Counted from the stretch's first letter, positions 45,458 to 55,016 are shown. The stretch: 64,000 nt of DNA from Pseudomaricurvus albidus (GCF_018863235.1 NZ_JAHKRS010000004.1:62001-126000); one strand, 5' to 3'. Notes: generated by a model not told the origin, from the letters alone. Translations and numbers: made by a program.

Positions 45458-45489
45458 GGCTTTTGTGGAGTTATTTCTCCACAAAAGCC
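45458..45489 (-). terminator. Strong hairpin spanning the fpr stop codon
   Basis: GGCTTTTGTGGAG and CTCCACAAAAGCC form a perfect 13-bp stem with a 6-base loop. The fpr stop codon lies at the edge of that loop. No U tract follows, so it may be an attenuator, processing or stability element between fpr and the TetR gene rather than a full terminator. Confidence 0.55.
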
Positions 45490-46244
45490 CGTTCAATGAC
45501 GTAATGAGCCTGATGGCCGTGACGAGATTCGGTAAATCCACGCTCATCCAACCATGCGCAGGTGTCTTTGAGCATGGCGGGGCTGCCACAGACCATAAAG
45601 CGATCAGTCTCCGGATTAATGGCTGGCAGACCAAAAGAGCCTGGCAGTTCACCCGAAGCCATTGCATCGGTCAGGCGACCTTGATTGCGATAGGGTTCGC
45701 GGGTGACCGTTGGGTAATAAAGCAACTTCTCTTTGATTACATCGCCCAGATACTCATCGTTTGGCAGCTCATTTTCAATCACATCCTGATAAGCCAGTTC
45801 AGACACAGTACGTACGCCATGAGTCAGAATGATCTTGTCAAAACGATCGTAGACTTCCGGATCGCGGATGATGCTCATGAAGGGGGCCAAGCCGGTTCCA
45901 GTACTGATGAGATACAGATGTTTGCCCGGCAGCAGATGATCTGCAATCAAGGTACCAGTGGGTTTGGTGCTCACCAGAATCGGGTCCCCGACCTTGATGT
46001 TCTGCAAGCGTGAGGTCAGGGGGCCATCCGGAACCTTGATGCTGAAAAACTCCAGTTCATCATCATAATTGGCACTGGCGATGCTGTAGGCGCGCATCAG
46101 TGGCTTGCCTTCAACTTCCAGACCCATCATCACAAAATGGCCGTTTTCAAAGCGCAATGCTGGGTCCCGGCTGGTTTTGAAGCTGAATAGTGAGTCATTC
46201 CAGTGGTGGATGCTGGTGACGGCTTCGGTGATGACTTTTGCCAT
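45471..46244 (-). CDS. fpr: Ferredoxin/flavodoxin-NADP reductase
   Basis: The 257-residue flavoprotein has the FAD motif RAYSIAS at 51-57, the NADP segment STGTGLAPFMS near 114-124 and the C-terminal ending YVIERAFVEK. That ending marks the Pseudomonas/Azotobacter subclass. It moves electrons between NADPH and ferredoxin or flavodoxin, often for oxidative-stress repair. It is divergent from the LysR gene finR, which activates fpr in Pseudomonas putida. Confidence 0.95.
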   Translation of the reverse strand: MAKVITEAVTSIHHWNDSLFSFKTSRDPALRFENGHFVMMGLEVEGKPLMRAYSIASANYDDELEFFSIKVPDGPLTSRLQNIKVGDPILVSTKPTGTLIADHLLPGKHLYLISTGTGLAPFMSIIRDPEVYDRFDKIILTHGVRTVSELAYQDVIENELPNDEYLGDVIKEKLLYYPTVTREPYRNQGRLTDAMASGELPGSFGLPAINPETDRFMVCGSPAMLKDTCAWLDERGFTESRHGHQAHYVIERAFVEK

Positions 46245-46414
46245 GATTCTGAATTCCTCCCACGAGGTATTTAAGTTGCAGTCAGTGTATTCCTTGCTTA
46301 TTATATCTGTAAAACAAGTTAATCTGAGGTAGTTAATCAGTTTTACCGATTATTAAGGGCTGATAGCTGTTCTTATCCGTGATGAAGTCGTGAAGTAATG
46401 AGAGCCAAATAACA

Positions 46415-47302
46415 ATGCGCTATTCCCTGAGACAACTCGAAGTATTCCTGGCGGCTGCCCACTTTGAAAATATCACTCGCGCAGCTGAGCACCTGTCTAT
46501 GTCCCAGTCGGCGGCCAGCAGTTCACTGCGGGATCTGGAGCAGCAATTTGATATTCAGCTGTTTGATCGGGTAGGTAAGCGTCTGCAACTGAATGAATTG
46601 GGCAGAGTGCTGCGCCCTAAAGCCGAGGCCTTGCTGGATCGTGCACAGGCATTTGAGCGTGATCTGAGTCAGCATCAGGATTTGGGTCTGCTGAAAGTGG
46701 GGGCTACACTGACCATTGGCAATTATCTGGCTGTCGAGATGATGGCGAGCTTTATGAGTGATCATGAAGGGGCCGATGTGCAGCTGAAAGTGGCAAATAC
46801 TGAAGCTATTGCCCGTATGGTCGAAAATTACGAGCTGGATGTTGGATTGATTGAGGGTGAGTTGCAGCACCCGGATCTCGATGTGATCCAGTGGCGAGAA
46901 GATGACCTGGCGGTGTTTTGTGCCCCCAGTCATCCCTGGGCCAACAAAACTGAACTGTCCGATGAAGACCTGCTGGAGGCCCAGTGGGTGGTACGCGAGC
47001 CTGGCTCGGGGACTCGTCAGGCGTTTGACCGGGCGATGCAGGGGTTGTTGGGTGACTTGCATCTGCGCCATGAATTGCAGCACACCGAGGCCATTAAGAG
47101 GGCCGTAGAAGCCGGTTTGGGAATAGGGTGTCTATCGGAGATTGCGCTACGGGATGCGTTCAAGCGCGGCAGTCTGGTGCCTTTGAGTGTGCCACAGAGA
47201 AATTTCCACCGACGCTTTTACATTATCCTGCACAAGCAGAAATACCGCGGGCCGGGCATCGACCTTTGGCTGGAACATTGTGTGTCTTATACGGATAGTT
47301 GA
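46415..47302 (+). CDS. finR: LysR-family regulator FinR
   Basis: The 295-residue LysR protein has a helix-turn-helix at 1-60 (SLRQLEVFLAAAHFENITRA, MSQSAASSSLRDLE) and an effector domain with GATLTIGNYLAVE and EPGSGTRQAF. Its divergence from fpr and its sequence match FinR of pseudomonads, which induces fpr under superoxide and iron-related stress. The shared gap (46245-46414) should hold both promoters. Confidence 0.88.
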   Translation: MRYSLRQLEVFLAAAHFENITRAAEHLSMSQSAASSSLRDLEQQFDIQLFDRVGKRLQLNELGRVLRPKAEALLDRAQAFERDLSQHQDLGLLKVGATLTIGNYLAVEMMASFMSDHEGADVQLKVANTEAIARMVENYELDVGLIEGELQHPDLDVIQWREDDLAVFCAPSHPWANKTELSDEDLLEAQWVVREPGSGTRQAFDRAMQGLLGDLHLRHELQHTEAIKRAVEAGLGIGCLSEIALRDAFKRGSLVPLSVPQRNFHRRFYIILHKQKYRGPGIDLWLEHCVSYTDS

Positions 47303-47319
47303 ATCCAGGGTTGGCAAGT

Positions 47320-47353
47320 GACTCTATGCCCGCTCTGGCATAGAGTCCTTTTT
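47320..47353 (+). terminator. Rho-independent terminator of finR
   Basis: GACTCTATGCC and GGCATAGAGTC form an 11-bp perfect stem with loop CGCTCT, followed by CTTTTT, just after the finR stop. Confidence 0.9.
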
Positions 47354-47372
47354 AGCAGTTGGGCGGGCTGTA

Positions 47373-48077
47373 TTAGCCCAGCTCAACCTTGCGCTGATTG
47401 TAAAAGGCAATCAGGTCATCGATGGCGGCTTGATCGTAGGGTTTTAAGCCGCTGAGCACCATGCGCTTTTCACCGTGTCCGATAATGGTGTCGCCTTCTT
47501 TAAAATCAAACTTGAGGCAACAGTTGCCGCGTTTGCCGCTGACTTCAAGCTCGGAGTGGGTCAGTTCAAGGGTCGGGTTTTGGAAATCCAGCGTTTCCAG
47601 TTCCAGAGACATGGACTGGTAGATAACCAGTGGGCGGGCAGGGTTCACCATGACGCCTTCTTTTTCCCACATAGGAACCAGCACGTGTGGAAAGGTCTTG
47701 CCTGAAAATGCCACATACTCTTCGGTCAGCCGTGAAATTACGGTTTTATCCAGGCGTTTTTCGCCCTCAGACCAGATGGACAGATAAGTCTTGTCGTTAA
47801 CGTCCCGGATGTCGATATGTCCGTCAGGATTCTCTGAGTAGTGCAACTTAACCCCGTCACTCACCATATCGGAAAAGGTGATGTGCATTTTTTGAGACAG
47901 GCCTAGCTGGTGTAAACCGACAGCAAAGAGCAGATCACCGGGGACGCAGAAGCGGCTGGCGTCTTCATCGTGTATAGGATTGAAATCATCGGCTATCTGC
48001 TTGGCAAACTTGCAGGCTTGGCTACGGCTGAAGCTGAATTCATCTTGAGAAGGGGTAAAAAACTGCTCTAATTGCAT
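47373..48077 (-). CDS. DUF3581-family protein
   Basis: The 234-residue product begins with FSRSQACKFAKQIADDFNPIHDEDASRFCVPGDLLFAVGL-type sequence (about 17-56), the hallmark of DUF3581. Its internal motif ADDFNPIHDEDA recalls hot-dog hydratases (DxNPxH), suggesting a double hot-dog fold. No activity is known. It lies alone, convergent with finR. Confidence 0.82.
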   Translation of the reverse strand: MQLEQFFTPSQDEFSFSRSQACKFAKQIADDFNPIHDEDASRFCVPGDLLFAVGLHQLGLSQKMHITFSDMVSDGVKLHYSENPDGHIDIRDVNDKTYLSIWSEGEKRLDKTVISRLTEEYVAFSGKTFPHVLVPMWEKEGVMVNPARPLVIYQSMSLELETLDFQNPTLELTHSELEVSGKRGNCCLKFDFKEGDTIIGHGEKRMVLSGLKPYDQAAIDDLIAFYNQRKVELG

Positions 48078-48309
48078 AAGGTCTGTTCACGGCCTGTTTC
48101 GACGGTGGCGGATTCTAGCAGGGAACTGCAGAAAACTGAATTGATATTGCAGAACATGGGGGACATCACAACACTTTTAAAGCGGAAGAAAGGTCACTTT
48201 CTGAAGTAGGTTTGGGGCGAGAATGGTGGTACCTTAGCGGCCGGTTATAAAGGCCGCGGCGCTATCTACTTAGAGTGGATGGGGCAGGCAGAGTGGGTGG
48301 AGCAGAGCT

Positions 48310-48699
48310 ATGAATGATATTGAAATTTACATCCGCGAGCCGGTGTTAAAGCGGGTGCTGGGCTGGATTAAAAGTGAGTTGGGGCCACTGGAAGAGTTTC
48401 CCGTGGATAAGAGCCAGAAGGGTGTCAGGATGTTCCGGGCGACAGAGCATCAGCCTGAGATACCCATCATGATCCAGACCGGAATCGAGGGTGGTCCTTA
48501 TGTGGGGGTCTGGTTTGACTCCAGCCAAACGCCCTGGGACAGCGATGTGGCCTGTGCGCGTGCGGCTTTTGAGGCTTTTGGTTTGCCGGTGCAGTGTGAT
48601 CCGGGGCCGGAGCACGACAATCAGGACGATTTTTTCCGGATAGACGATCAGGGTGAGCGTATTGTGCGTCTGAAAGACGGCTTGCTGGGTGTTAAGTAG
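48310..48699 (+). CDS. Small protein of unknown function upstream of a SUKH gene
   Basis: I do not recognise this 129-residue acidic protein. It has no signal or membrane segment. The segments IPIMIQTGIEGGPYVGVWFD and TPWDSDVACARAAFEAFG suggest an alpha/beta fold. It lies 18 bases before a SUKH-family gene on the same strand and is probably cotranscribed. Confidence 0.7.
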   Translation: MNDIEIYIREPVLKRVLGWIKSELGPLEEFPVDKSQKGVRMFRATEHQPEIPIMIQTGIEGGPYVGVWFDSSQTPWDSDVACARAAFEAFGLPVQCDPGPEHDNQDDFFRIDDQGERIVRLKDGLLGVK

Positions 48700-48717
48700 C
48701 GGGGTGAGGTAAGCGAG

Positions 48718-49119
48718 ATGGAAGAGATAATTGAGGAGTTACACGCCGTGGCCGAAGAGGTGCCAGTACCTCTTGAGCTGCCGGAACACGATCAGGTGGT
48801 GGATGCCCAGGAGCAAATCCTGATGCCTCTGCCGAGAGATTTCCGAGAGTTTCTGATGACTTGTACCGATGTGGTTTACGGAACGCTGGAGCCGGTGACC
48901 GTTGCAGACCCTTCGTCACATACTTACTTGCCGGAAGTGACCTCGACAGCCTGGTCGCTGGGGATGCCGCGGGAAATGGTCGCAGTGTGTGAATACAGGG
49001 ATGGTTATTACTGTGTGGCTCAGGACGGAGAAATCAAACTCTGGACAGAACAGGGGTTTGACAGTGAAGTCTGGGAAAATATCTGGTACTGGGTGCGGGA
49101 TGTCTGGCTGGAGAGTTAA
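48718..49119 (+). CDS. SMI1/KNR4 (SUKH) family protein
   Basis: The 133-residue product is one SUKH domain: PLPRDFREFLMTCTDVVYGT, the middle LGMPREMVAVCEYRDGYYCV and the closing WTEQGFDSEVWENIWYWVRD. SUKH proteins often serve as immunity proteins for nuclease toxins, though stand-alone chromosomal members also exist. No toxin gene adjoins it. Confidence 0.82.
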   Translation: MEEIIEELHAVAEEVPVPLELPEHDQVVDAQEQILMPLPRDFREFLMTCTDVVYGTLEPVTVADPSSHTYLPEVTSTAWSLGMPREMVAVCEYRDGYYCVAQDGEIKLWTEQGFDSEVWENIWYWVRDVWLES

Positions 49120-49184
49120 AACCTCCGGTTTTGTAATAAGAATATTCCATACACGGCACTTAAGTTGGCCTCTCTGCCAATAAC

Positions 49185-49272
49185 AGATTGCCGTCTCGCT
49201 TTGCTCCTCGCAATGACGTGGCTTACCGAAATCTATAGTAAGGTACGTCATTGCGAGTGCAGCGAAGCATCC
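49185..49272. repeat. Inverted-repeat element, degraded MITE-like
   Basis: CGCAATGACG (49209-49218) and CGTCATTGCG (49246-49255) face each other. Each is flanked outward by variants of a TCGC-TTTGCTCC / GAGTGCAGCGAAGCATCC arm. The CATTGCGAG-AGCGAAGC motif is that of a dispersed palindromic repeat seen in many bacterial genomes. The left arm is longer and diverged. The element lies between the SUKH gene and the rapA stop. Confidence 0.7.
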
Positions 49273-49307
49273 ATGTCTGGCACTCAGATCCGTTACGGCT
49301 CGTTGTT

Positions 49308-52148
49308 TCAGTCAGTCACTACCGCTACCCGAATTGCATCCAGCCGTAACTGAGCGCTTTGCAGATACTGCATACTGGCATCTTTCAGGTTTTGCAGATG
49401 CTGAATTTCTTCCTGCCGAATATTCGGATTTACCTTCGCCAGTGCTGTCAGGCGTGACAGCTCGTGATCGTAATGTTGGGACATGCGCTCACAGGCGGTC
49501 TGGATCATTTCTGCCTGAAGCTCTTCAGCCTTGCCTTCCAGATGGTTAACAATCTGATCGATATCCGCACGAGCGTGTTGCACCAGTTGTTTGGCTACCG
49601 GCTTTTTGACACTTTGCCCCAATTTGTTGAAGTGCTCAGAGGTGATAATACCCTCCAGCGGCTTGAGGTTATTGTCGGCAACAAAGCGTGTGCAACTATT
49701 GTCGAGGAAACGTTGCAGTTGCAAGGATTTGGGCCCCGGGCAACTGAACTGAAACAGGCTTTCTACCAGCAGGCTGCCCGGTTTGAGAGGTGGTAATCTC
49801 AAGGTGCAGATGGCGGTGTTTCCGCGCTCACTGCTGAGTACCATATCCATAACGCCACTGACCATTGGATGTTCCCAGGTCAGGTATTGCATGTCCTCAC
49901 GGCTCAGGGCCTGTTGACGGCTGTAGGTGGCAGTAATGCCTTCGTCCGGCAAACCCGGAAAGTGCTGGGTCTGCATATGGTCGGAGGGGTGGGCGACAAA
50001 GGCTTCTTCGCTGTGGCGTTCATGATCGACGCCAAAAATATCAAAGACGTTGTCCATGTATTGCGTCAAACGATTATCGTCGTCCAGTTCTTGCAGCTCT
50101 TCAACCAGTTTTCGTGAGACATCAATCTTGCAAGAGTTCAGTTCCAGCAACCGATCGCGACCTTGTTTGAGCTCTTCCAGCAGGGCGTTGGCTCGTTCGC
50201 GAGTGGCCTTAATCAGGGCTTCGATATCCGTTGCTCCGTGAAGGGCCAAATCCACTTGCTCCGCAAACTCCTCATACACTGACTGGCCGATAGGGCAGAC
50301 CTGTTCAAAGCAGTTCAGACCCTCGTGGTACCAGCGCAGAAGAGTATGTTCGCGACTGCCTTGTTTGTAGGGCACATGAATTTCAACGGTTTCCGTTTGC
50401 CCGATTCGATCCAGGCGACCGATTCGCTGTTCAATCAGATCCGGGTTCAGCGGTAAATCAAACATCACCAGATGATGGGCAAACTGAAAATTGCGACCTT
50501 CGCTGCCAATTTCCGAACACACGAGTACCTGTGCCCCATCTTCCATATCGGCGAAATACGCTGCTGCACGATCACGCTCCAGCAGACTCAGTCCCTCGTA
50601 GAAGGCTGCACTGCGGACACCATTGCGAAGATTCAGGTGGGTTTCCAGATCCAGAGCGGTCTCTGCGGTGGAGCAGATAATCAGCACTTTTTCGCGCCGG
50701 TGTTGTTTCAGCCATTGCGTTAGCCATTGCACGCGTTCAGGGTCGGCAAATCCCAGCGAGGGTTCGCCGCTGTCTTCCAAAGGGTGGGCGTGGAGTTGAC
50801 GCTGGGGGAAGCCGCTGACGGCGGCACGGGTATTGCGAAACAGCACTCGTCCAGTACCGTGACGGTCCAGCAGCTGGTTAACCAGATGGGTGCGTGAATC
50901 GGCGGTGTCTTCACGCAGAGTCTCAAGGCTTTCGGCGCCCAGACGTTGCTCCAGTTGTTCGGTAAGGGCTTTATCGTCGAGAAGGCTGTCCGTCTTTTCA
51001 AAAGACAACAGCTTTTGCACCAGTTGATTGACGGGTTGCAGTTGCTGCTGTTCCTGTTTGAAGGTTTCCAGATCGTAGTAACGGTCCGGATCCAGCAAGC
51101 GCAGACGGGCAAAGTGGCTGTCGATCCCCAGCTGCTCCGGTGTTGCGGTCAACAGCAGCAGACCACGTGTGATGCGTGCCAGCTGTTCGATGCTGTCATA
51201 GGCCGGGCATTGGCTATCGGGGTGCCATTGTAGATGGTGGGCTTCGTCCACAACCAAAAGATCCCAGTCGCAACTCAAGGCCTGTTGTAGGCGGGTTTCG
51301 TTTTCAGTCAGCAGTGGCAGGCTGCAGAGAATCAGTTGTGCGGTTTCAAAGGGGTTGTCCATTTCAGGAAGATCCATTTCAAAAGGATCTTCCTCGAGAA
51401 ACTCTTCGTCACCAAAGGATTCCAGTGCCTGACAGCGCTCTTCATCCAGCAGGGTGAATGACAGGTTAAAGCGTCGCAGCATTTCCACCAGCCACTGGTG
51501 GGTGAGGGATTCCGGTACGGCAATCAATACCCGTTGGCTCAAGCCTTTGATCAACTGTTGATGAATGATCAGGCCGGCCTCAATGGTTTTTCCCAGCCCA
51601 ACTTCGTCTGCCAGCAGTACCCGCGGGGCAAAACGTTGACCCACTTCGTCGGCGATGTAGAGTTGGTGGTCAAGCAGTTGCACCCGCGGGCCGATCAGCC
51701 CTGTGGTGTTCAGCGAGGCCAGGTGCTGTTGGTTTAACAGCGTTTCGTGACGCAGTCTGAAATCGCGGATACGGTCAATTTGTCCGGCGAATAAGCGATC
51801 TTGGGGTTTGTTGAATTGCACGAAACAGTCCAGCTCAACCTCACCCCAGGTGATGGCTTCTCCATCAATGTTCAGGCCGTGATAGGAGAGATAGCCTTCG
51901 TCTTCACTGATGCTTTGAATCAACAGGGTGTTGCCGTCGAGGTCCTTGATGTTTTCACCAACGCGGTATTGCACCCGGGTGAGGGGCGCGTTGTTTTTTG
52001 CGTAAACGCGTTGTTCTCCGGCGGCAGGAAAACTCAGGGTAACAAATCGGTGATCTGTTTCGCTGATAATACCCAGTCCAAGTTCTGGTTCGGTATTGCT
52101 GATCCAGCGCTGTCCGGTAATAAATTTCCCTGTGATTAAATCTGACAA
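49308..52148 (-). CDS. rapA: RNA polymerase-associated ATPase RapA
   Basis: The 946-residue Swi2/Snf2-type ATPase recycles RNA polymerase. It has N-terminal Tudor-like domains (GQRWISNTEPELGLG near 12-26), Walker A with Lys187 in LADEVGLGKTIEAG and DEAHH. The C-lobe carries QIGSEGRNFQ-type and LIEQRIGRLDRIGQ motifs. The start is TTG with GAGG seven bases upstream. No ATG fits the family N-terminus better. The length is close to the E. coli enzyme. Confidence 0.95.
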   Translation of the reverse strand: MSDLITGKFITGQRWISNTEPELGLGIISETDHRFVTLSFPAAGEQRVYAKNNAPLTRVQYRVGENIKDLDGNTLLIQSISEDEGYLSYHGLNIDGEAITWGEVELDCFVQFNKPQDRLFAGQIDRIRDFRLRHETLLNQQHLASLNTTGLIGPRVQLLDHQLYIADEVGQRFAPRVLLADEVGLGKTIEAGLIIHQQLIKGLSQRVLIAVPESLTHQWLVEMLRRFNLSFTLLDEERCQALESFGDEEFLEEDPFEMDLPEMDNPFETAQLILCSLPLLTENETRLQQALSCDWDLLVVDEAHHLQWHPDSQCPAYDSIEQLARITRGLLLLTATPEQLGIDSHFARLRLLDPDRYYDLETFKQEQQQLQPVNQLVQKLLSFEKTDSLLDDKALTEQLEQRLGAESLETLREDTADSRTHLVNQLLDRHGTGRVLFRNTRAAVSGFPQRQLHAHPLEDSGEPSLGFADPERVQWLTQWLKQHRREKVLIICSTAETALDLETHLNLRNGVRSAAFYEGLSLLERDRAAAYFADMEDGAQVLVCSEIGSEGRNFQFAHHLVMFDLPLNPDLIEQRIGRLDRIGQTETVEIHVPYKQGSREHTLLRWYHEGLNCFEQVCPIGQSVYEEFAEQVDLALHGATDIEALIKATRERANALLEELKQGRDRLLELNSCKIDVSRKLVEELQELDDDNRLTQYMDNVFDIFGVDHERHSEEAFVAHPSDHMQTQHFPGLPDEGITATYSRQQALSREDMQYLTWEHPMVSGVMDMVLSSERGNTAICTLRLPPLKPGSLLVESLFQFSCPGPKSLQLQRFLDNSCTRFVADNNLKPLEGIITSEHFNKLGQSVKKPVAKQLVQHARADIDQIVNHLEGKAEELQAEMIQTACERMSQHYDHELSRLTALAKVNPNIRQEEIQHLQNLKDASMQYLQSAQLRLDAIRVAVVTD

Positions 52149-52279
52149 AAGTAGACCTCGTAGACGTGATGTATTGTTTATCTTTGGTGGCGAATGACGT
52201 GATGCAAGTTTAGCGGATTTCGCTGAACCAGAACTGTAAGTTGATCAGAAAAGCAGTTTATTACTCTGTGAGATCATGG

Positions 52280-53152
52280 TTAGCGGATAACCACAGCCCC
52301 TTTGCCCATACCTTCGTAGGCTTTGACGGTGATCTTGTCATTGGGGTGCTGCTGCTTGAGCTGATCAGCCAGGTGGTCGGCAATTAATTCTACCGTGGTG
52401 TCTGTGTCAATCAGGTAACAGCTGGTTTCAGGCATATCCAGCTCGAATGCTCCCTGAGAGGTGGTGTAGGCAAACAGAATACGATGGCTTTCCTGTTTGA
52501 TAATGTCTTCACGGGTGCCAATGTAGATGTCTTCAAAGCGTTGTGCCCATTGCGCTTCCAGATCCGGAGCGGGCTGGTCGTTGCGCCAGATGCGAATCTG
52601 GGAGCGGTGACCATGGGCTATACGTTGACAGTTGCCATTGTGTTTTTTCAAGCCGTGGCTGTAATGGTAAAAGTCACCAGCAATGGCCTCGTGTTGAAAG
52701 TCCAGACCCAGGCTGTCGAGAGTCTCTGGCAGTAGGGCTTGCAGCTGGGTGCGGCTCCACTGACTGACGGACTCAGGAGTAATTTCCTCGGCATCGACCA
52801 GGGCTATTGCCTGACGGGGGGACGAGCAGGTCAATGACTTGTCGCCAAACTTCCAGGTGAGCTGAATTTGATCGCCGCGTTCCTGAAACGTCAGGTTAGG
52901 TGAGTTCACCGGGACTACAAGACGATGATCGATTTCATCATCCAGCCAGTTGCGCAAGGTTTTTTTGACGACGCCAAAATCACACACCATGCCCTGATGG
53001 TCCAGGCTGCCCTCAAGTTGGGTGCTGGCCAGCCAGGTTTCACCGAGCAGCCCTCGTTGTGGGTGCAGGTAGCTGAAATCTACATTGGTGAGGTTGTCGA
53101 CAAATAGATGCATGGTGTCGTGAACTTGTGCTGATGAATATGAGCCGGGCAT
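52280..53152 (-). CDS. Tandem 6-pyruvoyl-tetrahydropterin/6-carboxytetrahydropterin synthase-like protein
   Basis: The 290-residue product has two pterin-synthase-like halves, with the typical motifs split between them. The first half keeps GMVCDFGVVKKTLRNWLDDEIDHRL (the DF...LDH part) but lacks the zinc HxH motif. The second keeps YSHGLKKHNGNC and HGHRSQ (zinc and cysteine part) and ends with DTTVELIADHLADQL. QueD-type enzymes are usually about 120 residues. The product is likely queuosine- or pterin-related, but the activity is uncertain. A start at 53113 is also possible. Confidence 0.8.
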   Translation of the reverse strand: MPGSYSSAQVHDTMHLFVDNLTNVDFSYLHPQRGLLGETWLASTQLEGSLDHQGMVCDFGVVKKTLRNWLDDEIDHRLVVPVNSPNLTFQERGDQIQLTWKFGDKSLTCSSPRQAIALVDAEEITPESVSQWSRTQLQALLPETLDSLGLDFQHEAIAGDFYHYSHGLKKHNGNCQRIAHGHRSQIRIWRNDQPAPDLEAQWAQRFEDIYIGTREDIIKQESHRILFAYTTSQGAFELDMPETSCYLIDTDTTVELIADHLADQLKQQHPNDKITVKAYEGMGKGAVVIR

Positions 53153-53343
53153 TTTACCTGAGCATTGGCTGGCAAGCTAATGAGATTCAGTGGTCAGTCC
53201 CTGTTGGATGCTTTTTGTCATGATCGGTTTGTTCCAGGTGCGATGTGAATCTCGATCCACAATGTTCGTATCGGCTTCATGTTAGTATGGCCTATTTGTA
53301 GAAAACGTAGTGTATAAGGCCGGTATACAGGGGCATCAACAGT

Positions 53344-54030
53344 ATGAATATTCAATTGGAACCTTCCTGGCTGGGAGTGCTTGGGGGCGAGTTTCAGCTG
53401 CCTTACATGCAGACCCTGAAGCAGTTTTTGGTTCAGGAGAAGGAGGCGGGAAAGGTCATTTATCCCTCTGGTGGACAGATTTTTAATGCCCTGAATACGA
53501 CGCCTTTCGAATCGGTGAAGGTGGTGATTCTCGGTCAGGATCCCTATCACGGTCCGGGGCAGGCTCACGGATTGAGTTTTTCAGTGCCTCCCGGAGTGAA
53601 GATTCCTCCGTCACTGCGCAATATTTACAAGGAAATTGAGCGGGACCTCGGGTTGCCTGTCCCCAATCACGGCTGTCTGCAAAGCTGGGCAGAGCAAGGG
53701 GTGCTGTTGCTCAATGCCACTTTGACTGTGGAGCAGGCTCAGGCTGGTTCGCATCAAAAACGCGGATGGGAGCAGTTTACGGACAGGATTGTTCAGTCGT
53801 TGAGCGAGCAGCGAACGGGATTGGTGTTTCTGATGTGGGGCAGTTACGCGCAGAAAAAGGGGCGGGTGATAGACCGTTCAAAACACTGCGTGCTTGAATC
53901 GGTCCACCCATCGCCATTGTCTGCGCATCGGGGATTTTTAGGCTGTGGGCATTTTTCGCAGGCCAACCAGTATCTGCAGCAGCAGGGGATTGCTCCCATT
54001 AACTGGTCAGTTCCTCCCATATCGACGTGA
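53344..54030 (+). CDS. ung: Uracil-DNA glycosylase, family 1
   Basis: The 228-residue enzyme removes uracil from DNA. Its hallmarks are GQDPYHG with catalytic Asp66 and [10 protein letters not shown] with His188. [15 protein letters not shown] lies between them. The ATG at 53344 gives the normal length and N-terminus. Confidence 0.96.
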   Translation: MNIQLEPSWLGVLGGEFQLPYMQTLKQFLVQEKEAGKVIYPSGGQIFNALNTTPFESVKVVILGQDPYHGPGQAHGLSFSVPPGVKIPPSLRNIYKEIERDLGLPVPNHGCLQSWAEQGVLLLNATLTVEQAQAGSHQKRGWEQFTDRIVQSLSEQRTGLVFLMWGSYAQKKGRVIDRSKHCVLESVHPSPLSAHRGFLGCGHFSQANQYLQQQGIAPINWSVPPIST

Positions 54031-54051
54031 AGCCCCGGTTTAAAACGACTA

Positions 54052-54888
54052 TTAAGACAGAAGTTGCATGGCGGCTTCCATTTCGTCGCTCAGATCTTCA
54101 ATTTGTTCTTCTTGCATGTCCGGATTCAGGCCCAGGCGACCAAAGGCGGTGACCGTAGCATAGTCCACTTGAGCCATCGGGTGGCTGGTACCCATATAGC
54201 TTTGCAGCATCGCAACGGTGACGATGTCGGCATAGTCCGGGGAGTCCAGTTGGCGCTCAAACTGCTTGTACTGGCTGGGGATTTTACGTAATGCCTCGGG
54301 GAACTCCCATTTTTCCAAAATTTGATCACCAATGCGTGAATGCAGCGCTTCAATGACTTTGTCCAGCGTGAAGCTGTCTCTCAGCAGGCTGGGGTTTTCT
54401 TCTGCGTAAGTCAGGATAGGCAAAACACCAATGCGGTGAATCAAACCGGCCAGTGTGGCCTGATCCGGACGCAAGTTGGTGAAGTGCTTGCAGAGTACAT
54501 GGGAAATGCCGGCGATTTCACCGGAGCGACTCCAGGTGTCACGCAGACGCTTGTCGACAATGTCGGAGGTGGCCTGAAACATCTGCTCCATGGCAAGCCC
54601 TGTGGCAATGTTGCAGGTGTATTCGATACCTAGACGCATAAGCGCCATTTTCAGGTCTTCAATCTGCTTGGGGGCTCGTAACAGTGGGCTGTTCGCAATT
54701 TTGATGATGCGTGCTGTCATGCCGGCATCGTTGACGATCACCGCAGCCAGCTGATCCAGGTCGGCCTCGGGATCTTCGGCAATCTCCCGGATTTGAAGCG
54801 CTACTTCAGGCAGGGTGGGCAACACCAGGCTGTCTGACTTGATGGCTTCCAGAAGACCCTGGAGTACGGTATTGGCGATCTGATTCAT
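54052..54888 (-). CDS. HDOD-domain signalling protein
   Basis: The 278-residue product has an HDOD domain covering about 15-215: LVLPTLPEVALQIREIAEDP, LAAVIVNDAGMTARIIKIAN, LMRLGIEYTCNIATGLAM and TLAGLIHRIGVLPIL. HDOD proteins are non-catalytic HD relatives that scaffold signalling and motility circuits. There is no attached GGDEF or EAL domain. The ATG at 54888 with AGGA seven bases upstream is preferred over one eleven codons earlier. Confidence 0.88.
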   Translation of the reverse strand: MNQIANTVLQGLLEAIKSDSLVLPTLPEVALQIREIAEDPEADLDQLAAVIVNDAGMTARIIKIANSPLLRAPKQIEDLKMALMRLGIEYTCNIATGLAMEQMFQATSDIVDKRLRDTWSRSGEIAGISHVLCKHFTNLRPDQATLAGLIHRIGVLPILTYAEENPSLLRDSFTLDKVIEALHSRIGDQILEKWEFPEALRKIPSQYKQFERQLDSPDYADIVTVAMLQSYMGTSHPMAQVDYATVTAFGRLGLNPDMQEEQIEDLSDEMEAAMQLLS

Positions 54889-55016
54889 AAACACTTCCTT
54901 GGGCAAATTCAATACCATCACCAGTCTGTGCCGGTGATGTAAATGGTGTTGTGGGGAAGCGCGACAGAGCCCTGCGCTGTTGGCAGGGCGGGTGTCAAAA
55001 ACCGGAGTAGAGTGAG

